A stretch of 64,000 bases of DNA, from positions 229,770-293,769 of the forward strand of contig NZ_JARKMS010000005.1 of assembly GCF_029350945.1 (NCBI RefSeq). The letters are read 5' to 3'. Of the stretch, positions 60,443-64,000 are shown piece after piece. The notes beneath the pieces were generated by a model, which did not search any database, had not been told where the DNA came from, and saw only the letters and a list, made by a program, of their open reading frames with translations. This DNA comes from Maribacter huludaoensis (GTDB lineage Bacteria > Bacteroidota > Bacteroidia > Flavobacteriales > Flavobacteriaceae). How positions within the stretch are numbered: the stretch's first letter is position 1; every line of letters starts with the position of its first letter. The position numbers and the translations under genes are program-made.

Positions 60443-61208
60443 TCTTTTATTATTACTGGCAACTTGCATGGCTTTTAGCCAGAGTAAGCCAATTGACCTA
60501 AATCCCAAGGATACGGTAGAATACAAACAATCGTATGGTTTACGTTTAGGTGTAGATTTAAGTAGAATTATAACCGGAGCCTTAGATGACAATTATAAAG
60601 GGTTTGAAATTGTTGCTGACTATAGACTTACGCAAAATCTATACTTGGCTGCAGAGCTTGGAAACGAAGAAAAAACGCGACAAGAAGATTTATACAATTT
60701 CACCACTTCTGGCAGCTATATTAAACTTGGCATCAACAAAAACAATTATACAAATTGGTACGGTGAGCAAAATTTAATTTATATGGGAGCTAGATTAGGA
60801 TTTAGCACCTTTGAAAACACCTTGAACAATTATCAATATTTTGACACGAACAGATACTGGAATCCTGATAGCTTTGCAAACGGTTCTAATATTCCTGAAA
60901 CCTTTTCTGGACTATCCGCTACTTGGTTAGAAGCTGTTTTTGGAACAAAAGTGGAAATTTTTTCTAACTTTTATTTGGGCGCCAGCGTTAGATTAGGTCT
61001 TTTGTTACATCAAAAAGACGAGGATCGGTTCCCTAACTTATGGATACCAGGTTTTAACAAAGTAACTTGGGACAGTAATTTCGGGATCGGCTATAACTAT
61101 AGTATATCCTACTTCTTGCCACTTTACAAGAAGAAAAACAAGGCTAAGAAAAAAATTGAAAATTCTACAGAACCAGAAGGTCTTCCAAAACCGAATCAAC
61201 GTTTATAA
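60423..61208 (+). CDS. DUF6048 exported protein
   Basis: A 261-residue exported protein (signal MSRFFTNLLLLLATCMAFSQ) with alternating aromatic strands, as in small outer-membrane beta-barrels, such as GFEIVADYRLTQNLYLAAEL near 60 and FGIGYNYSISYFLPLYKKK near 217, then a Lys-rich tail. DUF6048 usually accompanies DUF6452; they are probably a membrane-linked pair of unknown role. It overlaps DUF6452 by 20 nt, and its last six bases overlap the convergent small gene at 61203. Confidence 0.85.
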   Translation: MSRFFTNLLLLLATCMAFSQSKPIDLNPKDTVEYKQSYGLRLGVDLSRIITGALDDNYKGFEIVADYRLTQNLYLAAELGNEEKTRQEDLYNFTTSGSYIKLGINKNNYTNWYGEQNLIYMGARLGFSTFENTLNNYQYFDTNRYWNPDSFANGSNIPETFSGLSATWLEAVFGTKVEIFSNFYLGASVRLGLLLHQKDEDRFPNLWIPGFNKVTWDSNFGIGYNYSISYFLPLYKKKNKAKKKIENSTEPEGLPKPNQRL

Positions 61209-61433
61209 GATTTTAAATCCTTTTATAAATATCCATTTCATTACTATTTTATCTAATCCCTTTATTTTTGCAACTGCAAATTTAGGAGCCAGCACAGAAG
61301 CTGAGACAGCTGCTATAGCAGATAAGTACAAGCTATTTATTGCCAACGCAAAATAGAGGATAAAGCGAAAAAGAACAAATAGAACCGCAAAAGCTAAAAA
61401 ATTATAAACTAGAACTTTATGTTTAAGCTTCAT
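61203..61433 (-). CDS. Small two-helix membrane protein downstream of the RlmL-like gene
   Basis: A 76-residue membrane protein with two hydrophobic helices (about 8-32 and 37-58) joined by a short turn, a basic KLKHK N-terminus and a lysine-rich end. It is read by ATGA overlap with the methyltransferase gene, which supports its reality, and its 3' end overlaps the convergent DUF6048 stop region by 6 nt. Similar short proteins appear at this place in flavobacteria as I recall. Function unknown. Confidence 0.7.
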   Translation of the reverse strand: MKLKHKVLVYNFLAFAVLFVLFRFILYFALAINSLYLSAIAAVSASVLAPKFAVAKIKGLDKIVMKWIFIKGFKIL

Positions 61434-62605
61434 TCTTCGTTTCTATTTTGATATTTGGCTTTCTTGCTGCCTTCATACATTTCATACTTTACTAAACGAG
61501 ATTCCAAATGACTGTTAAACACTTTTATTTTTCGAGATGGTCTTAACCCTACAAATTTTAAAGCTGGCAGATTACTGGTTATAAACCAAGCATTGGTACC
61601 AGGGTAGAGTTGTTTTAAAGTATCTCCAATAGCACTATAAAAGTTTTCCAAGTCAATATCCAAACGTTCTCCGTAAGGCGGGTTAAAGCACATATGTAAT
61701 GGTCCTTCTGTTTGCTTATCAGTTTTAAAGAAATCTTTTCTTTCTACGGTAATATAATCTTCAAGATTAGCATTTTCTATATTGTCTTGAGCCTTTCTAA
61801 CAGCAGAAGGCGCTTTATCGTACCCTAAAATTTTATGATGAAACTCCCTTGTTTTCTTCAAACTAGAATCTACGATTTTCTCATATAGTTCAGAATCAAA
61901 ATCAGTCCATTTTTCAAATGCAAATTCCTTCCTATTGATATTTGCGGGAATATTACAAGCAATCATAGCCGCTTCTGTCAACATAGTACCACTACCACAC
62001 ATTGGGTCAAGAAAATCACACTGACCATCCCACCCACTCAATAAAAGTAAACCAGAAGCTAATACCTCATTTATTGGTGCAATATTCGTTGCTGTGCGGT
62101 ATCCCCTTTTATGCAAAGAATAACCAGAACTATCTAAAGAAACATTACAGTCATTATTATGAATATGAATGTTAATACGCAAATCTGGATTTTTAACATC
62201 TACATCTGGTCTTGTACCATCAGTATCCCTAAATTTATCTACAATAGCATCCTTAGTCTTTTGAGAAACATATAAAGAATGGGTAAACTGTTCCGAATTT
62301 ACAGTGGTATCAATCGCAAAAGTATCACTAACAGAAAGATACTCTGTCCAGTCCATCGCATAGATTTTCTTATATAGGTCATTTTCATCCCTAACACGAA
62401 ACGAATGAATTGGTTTAATAATTTTAATGGCTGTACGCAAGCATAGGTTGGCTTTGTACATAAAGCCATTATCACCTTCAAAAGATACATTTCTAGTTCC
62501 TTCTACAACATTACCCGCCCCTAAATTCCTAAGCTCCTTTGATAAAAGTTCTTCAAAACCAAATAAGGTCTTAGCGACCATCTTAAAATTATTACCCATA
62601 TTCAT
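61430..62605 (-). CDS. THUMP-domain RNA methyltransferase (RlmL N-half-like)
   Basis: A 391-residue enzyme resembling the N-terminal half of E. coli RlmL (guanine-N2 methylation of 23S rRNA). A THUMP RNA-binding domain (about 45-165) is followed by the SAM domain: LDPMCGSGTMLTEAAMIAC near 200 and the catalytic FNPPYGERL near 303. It lacks the RlmK half, as usual in Bacteroidota. I start at ATG 62605; the in-frame GTG at 62620 is part of the TATTTTTG box. Followed by a small membrane protein with ATGA overlap. The exact target base is not determined. Confidence 0.9.
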   Translation of the reverse strand: MNMGNNFKMVAKTLFGFEELLSKELRNLGAGNVVEGTRNVSFEGDNGFMYKANLCLRTAIKIIKPIHSFRVRDENDLYKKIYAMDWTEYLSVSDTFAIDTTVNSEQFTHSLYVSQKTKDAIVDKFRDTDGTRPDVDVKNPDLRINIHIHNNDCNVSLDSSGYSLHKRGYRTATNIAPINEVLASGLLLLSGWDGQCDFLDPMCGSGTMLTEAAMIACNIPANINRKEFAFEKWTDFDSELYEKIVDSSLKKTREFHHKILGYDKAPSAVRKAQDNIENANLEDYITVERKDFFKTDKQTEGPLHMCFNPPYGERLDIDLENFYSAIGDTLKQLYPGTNAWFITSNLPALKFVGLRPSRKIKVFNSHLESRLVKYEMYEGSKKAKYQNRNEE

Positions 62606-62619
62606 TTTTTCTCGAACCA

Positions 62620-62627
62620 CAAAAATA
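62620..62627 (-). promoter_or_regulatory. -7 box (TATTTTTG) for the RlmL-like gene
   Basis: TATTTTTG on the minus strand ends 14 nt before the ATG at 62605. The in-frame GTG at 62620 lies in the box, so it is not the start. Confidence 0.45.
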
Positions 62628-62692
62628 CGCTAATTTTGACGCCTGTTTAATTTATGACCTATTTCCTTTTATAAAAGGTTTATCAGCAACAC

Positions 62693-63364
62693 ATGATTTA
62701 TATATTACCTATTCTAGGAGTGCTTATCAGTTTTCTTTTTGTGGTTGTTGCAAAACCAAAAAAAAAAGAGTCCTTTAAACTATTATTAGCTTTTAGTGGT
62801 GCATTTTTATTAGCACTTACAATTTTTGAAATGTTACCAGAGGTATATGCAAATACAAACCCAAAATCTATTGGTGTTTTTATTATGTTAGGCATATTAT
62901 TTCAAATTTTCTTAGAGTTTTTCTCAAAAGGAGCTGAACACGGCCATATGCATATTTCCAAGGAAAGTCAGAACTTTCCATGGTTACTTTTTTTTAGTCT
63001 TTGCATACATTCATTGCTAGAAGGTCTTCCAATAGGCACAAATGACACCATCATATACGGTATATTAATTCACAAAATTCCAATTGCAATAATCTTAAGC
63101 ATATTTCTTTTAGGCTCAAACATTAAGCCACTACATGCTGCTTTTTTTATGTTATTGTTTTCCGTAATGACTCCTATTGGCACTTTATTAGCCCATACAA
63201 CAACTATTCTATCAAGTTACGGCATGCATTTAAATGCTTTAGTAATTGGCGTATTCTTACATATATCAACAGTAATTTTATTTGAAAGTTCTGAAGGTCA
63301 TAAATTCAATTTGCGAAAACTTTTAGTTATTATCTTAGGTATAACCATTGCTTATTATTTATAA
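62693..63364 (+). CDS. ZIP family metal transporter
   Basis: A 223-residue membrane protein with about seven helices. A His-rich loop (KGAEHGHMHISKE near 83) is followed by the metal-path helix IHSLLEGLPIGTND near 105 and IHKIPIAIILSIFLLG near 126, the conserved HSxxEG and HKxP motifs of ZIP transporters. ZIP members move Zn, Fe or other divalent ions into the cytoplasm; specificity is not visible. The next gene starts right after the stop (TAA then ATG). Confidence 0.93.
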   Translation: MIYILPILGVLISFLFVVVAKPKKKESFKLLLAFSGAFLLALTIFEMLPEVYANTNPKSIGVFIMLGILFQIFLEFFSKGAEHGHMHISKESQNFPWLLFFSLCIHSLLEGLPIGTNDTIIYGILIHKIPIAIILSIFLLGSNIKPLHAAFFMLLFSVMTPIGTLLAHTTTILSSYGMHLNALVIGVFLHISTVILFESSEGHKFNLRKLLVIILGITIAYYL

Positions 63365-63790
63365 ATGTTCAGTAAAGAAGAGTCGAGAAAACTACGGGAA
63401 GAATTTTGGATTGCATTTGGAAAATCGTTTCCAAATAAATGGACTTTATATAAAACTGAAGTGAAAGGATTATCTTTTAAATTTCATTTTGATTTAAAAA
63501 GGGCTACAGTATCTATAGATGTAGATTCAGATTTTGAACAACGGATAAGAATATGGGATAAATTAGTTGCCCTAAAATCAATTTTACTTAACGAGTACTT
63601 ACCTGAAGCTATATTTGAAGATTTTTATATACTTGAAAATAAAAAAGAGATATCAAGAATTTATGTAGAGCTCAACCATGTATCCATACACAACAAGAAT
63701 ACTTGGAGAGAAACGATGGAATTCTTAAACCAGAACATGCTACAGATAGAAAGGTTTTATGCAGAGTATAAAGACATCATAGATTCCTAA
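63365..63790 (+). CDS. DUF4268 protein
   Basis: A 141-residue cytoplasmic protein of the DUF4268 family, recognised by EFWIAFGKSFPNKWTLY near 13 and LKRATVSIDVDSDFEQRIRIW near 46, with conserved Trp, Arg and acidic residues. DUF4268 domains occur alone and attached to restriction or nuclease-like proteins, but no activity is established for this stand-alone form. It follows the ZIP gene with no gap and probably shares its message. Confidence 0.85.
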   Translation: MFSKEESRKLREEFWIAFGKSFPNKWTLYKTEVKGLSFKFHFDLKRATVSIDVDSDFEQRIRIWDKLVALKSILLNEYLPEAIFEDFYILENKKEISRIYVELNHVSIHNKNTWRETMEFLNQNMLQIERFYAEYKDIIDS

Positions 63791-63812
63791 TTACATTCTA
63801 TTGTTGAATCTA

Positions 63813-64000
63813 TTAGACTACGTCTAGATAGATAAAAAACCAATGGCTTATTGCACCACACAGGACAAAAAGATGCCATATGAAATGATTATAGGGGATT
63901 CTTCTAACAGCATAAAAAATTATCCCAATAGTATAGAAAGTACCACCTAGCATAAGTAAATTAATTCCATTTTCTGACGTATTATCTACTAAATTTTGAA
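63813..64000 (-). CDS. Hemolysin III/PAQR family membrane protein, C-terminal part
   Basis: The gene runs off the right edge; only about 61 C-terminal residues are visible. They contain a helix (LLMLGGTFYTIGIIFYA) and the late signature RIPYNHFIWHLFVLCGAISHWFF in spirit: a His-x3-His pair and a later His that bind a metal in PAQR proteins. The stop TAA is at 63813-63815. The family (YqfA/hemolysin III, progestin/adipoQ-receptor fold) probably has a hydrolase-like metal site; function in bacteria is unclear. Convergent with DUF4268. Confidence 0.85.
   Translation of the reverse strand, partial: QNLVDNTSENGINLLMLGGTFYTIGIIFYAVRRIPYNHFIWHLFVLCGAISHWFFIYLDVV

Noticed and set aside
1-64000. Prophage, insertion sequence, CRISPR, toxin-antitoxin or defence island
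   Set aside because: None of the genes or repeats fit; almost all coding regions are recognisable core or lineage-typical genes.

Overview
The window looks like a stretch of core chromosome from a marine-type member of the Flavobacteriaceae (Bacteroidota). Supporting signs are the low G+C content, the gliding-motility lipoprotein GldI, a carboxypeptidase-regulatory/TonB-dependent receptor, OstA-like, DUF3810, DUF6452 and DUF6048 proteins, short 'CCC motif' membrane proteins, and -7 promoter boxes of the Bacteroidota type TAnnTTTG. I saw no prophage, insertion sequence, CRISPR array, tRNA or rRNA. The genus cannot be fixed from the sequence alone.

Layout. 1-3.6 kb (minus): a TPR membrane protein, ribH, a small membrane protein, mutL and the start of a rhomboid protease, as one tightly coupled run. 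3.7-5.5 kb (plus): recF, a lipoprotein and a DUF721 (DciA-like) protein. 5.5-7.1 kb (minus): ndk and a PhoD-like lipoprotein. 7.1-9.9 kb (plus): a DHH phosphoesterase, GldI and a cyclophilin-FKBP fusion. 9.9-11.4 kb (minus): pepD. 11.4-17 kb (plus): a DUF3810 metalloprotease-like protein and two secreted amidohydrolase-family proteins. 17-23.4 kb (minus): a molybdenum-cofactor cluster (moaD, moaE, moaA, moaC, mobA, a ThiF/MoeB-rhodanese protein, a TauE-type exporter, moeA). 23.5-30.6 kb: a lipoprotein, then a TrmH-type methyltransferase, an M48 protease, a RelA/SpoT enzyme, Fur and purA. 30.7-33.8 kb: a three-gene keto-sugar or glycoside cassette. 34-41 kb: OstA-like protein, aminotransferase, TPR protein, two DUF368 transporters and aroE. 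41.2-44.5 kb: a DUF349 protein and a GAF histidine kinase. 44.8-47.2 kb (minus): a coiled-coil protein, zapA, 6S RNA and rny. 47.4-52.2 kb (plus): M23 protease, TonB receptor and a secreted protein. 52-57 kb: cysteine desulfurase, lipoprotein, Smr protein, small membrane proteins and rocD. 57-64 kb: a TM-helix-repeat channel, rlmD, DUF6452/DUF6048, an RlmL-like methyltransferase, a ZIP transporter, DUF4268 and the C-terminus of a hemolysin III protein.

Most genes are housekeeping. Many are coupled by TAATG or ATGA overlaps, and most transcription units end in clear, often bidirectional, hairpin terminators. The points most worth a second look are: a MutL whose two endonuclease metal motifs are both degraded; six genes whose -7 box lies only 4-6 nt before the start codon, predicting leaderless mRNAs; a 6S RNA whose closing helix doubles as its terminator; a four-cysteine insertion in ornithine aminotransferase; a MoeB-like enzyme and a Fur protein that have each lost zinc cysteines; a repeat plus pyrimidine tract inside the moa cluster; and a long inverted repeat touching the promoter of the OstA-like gene. 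I found no strong candidate for a wholly new multi-gene system.
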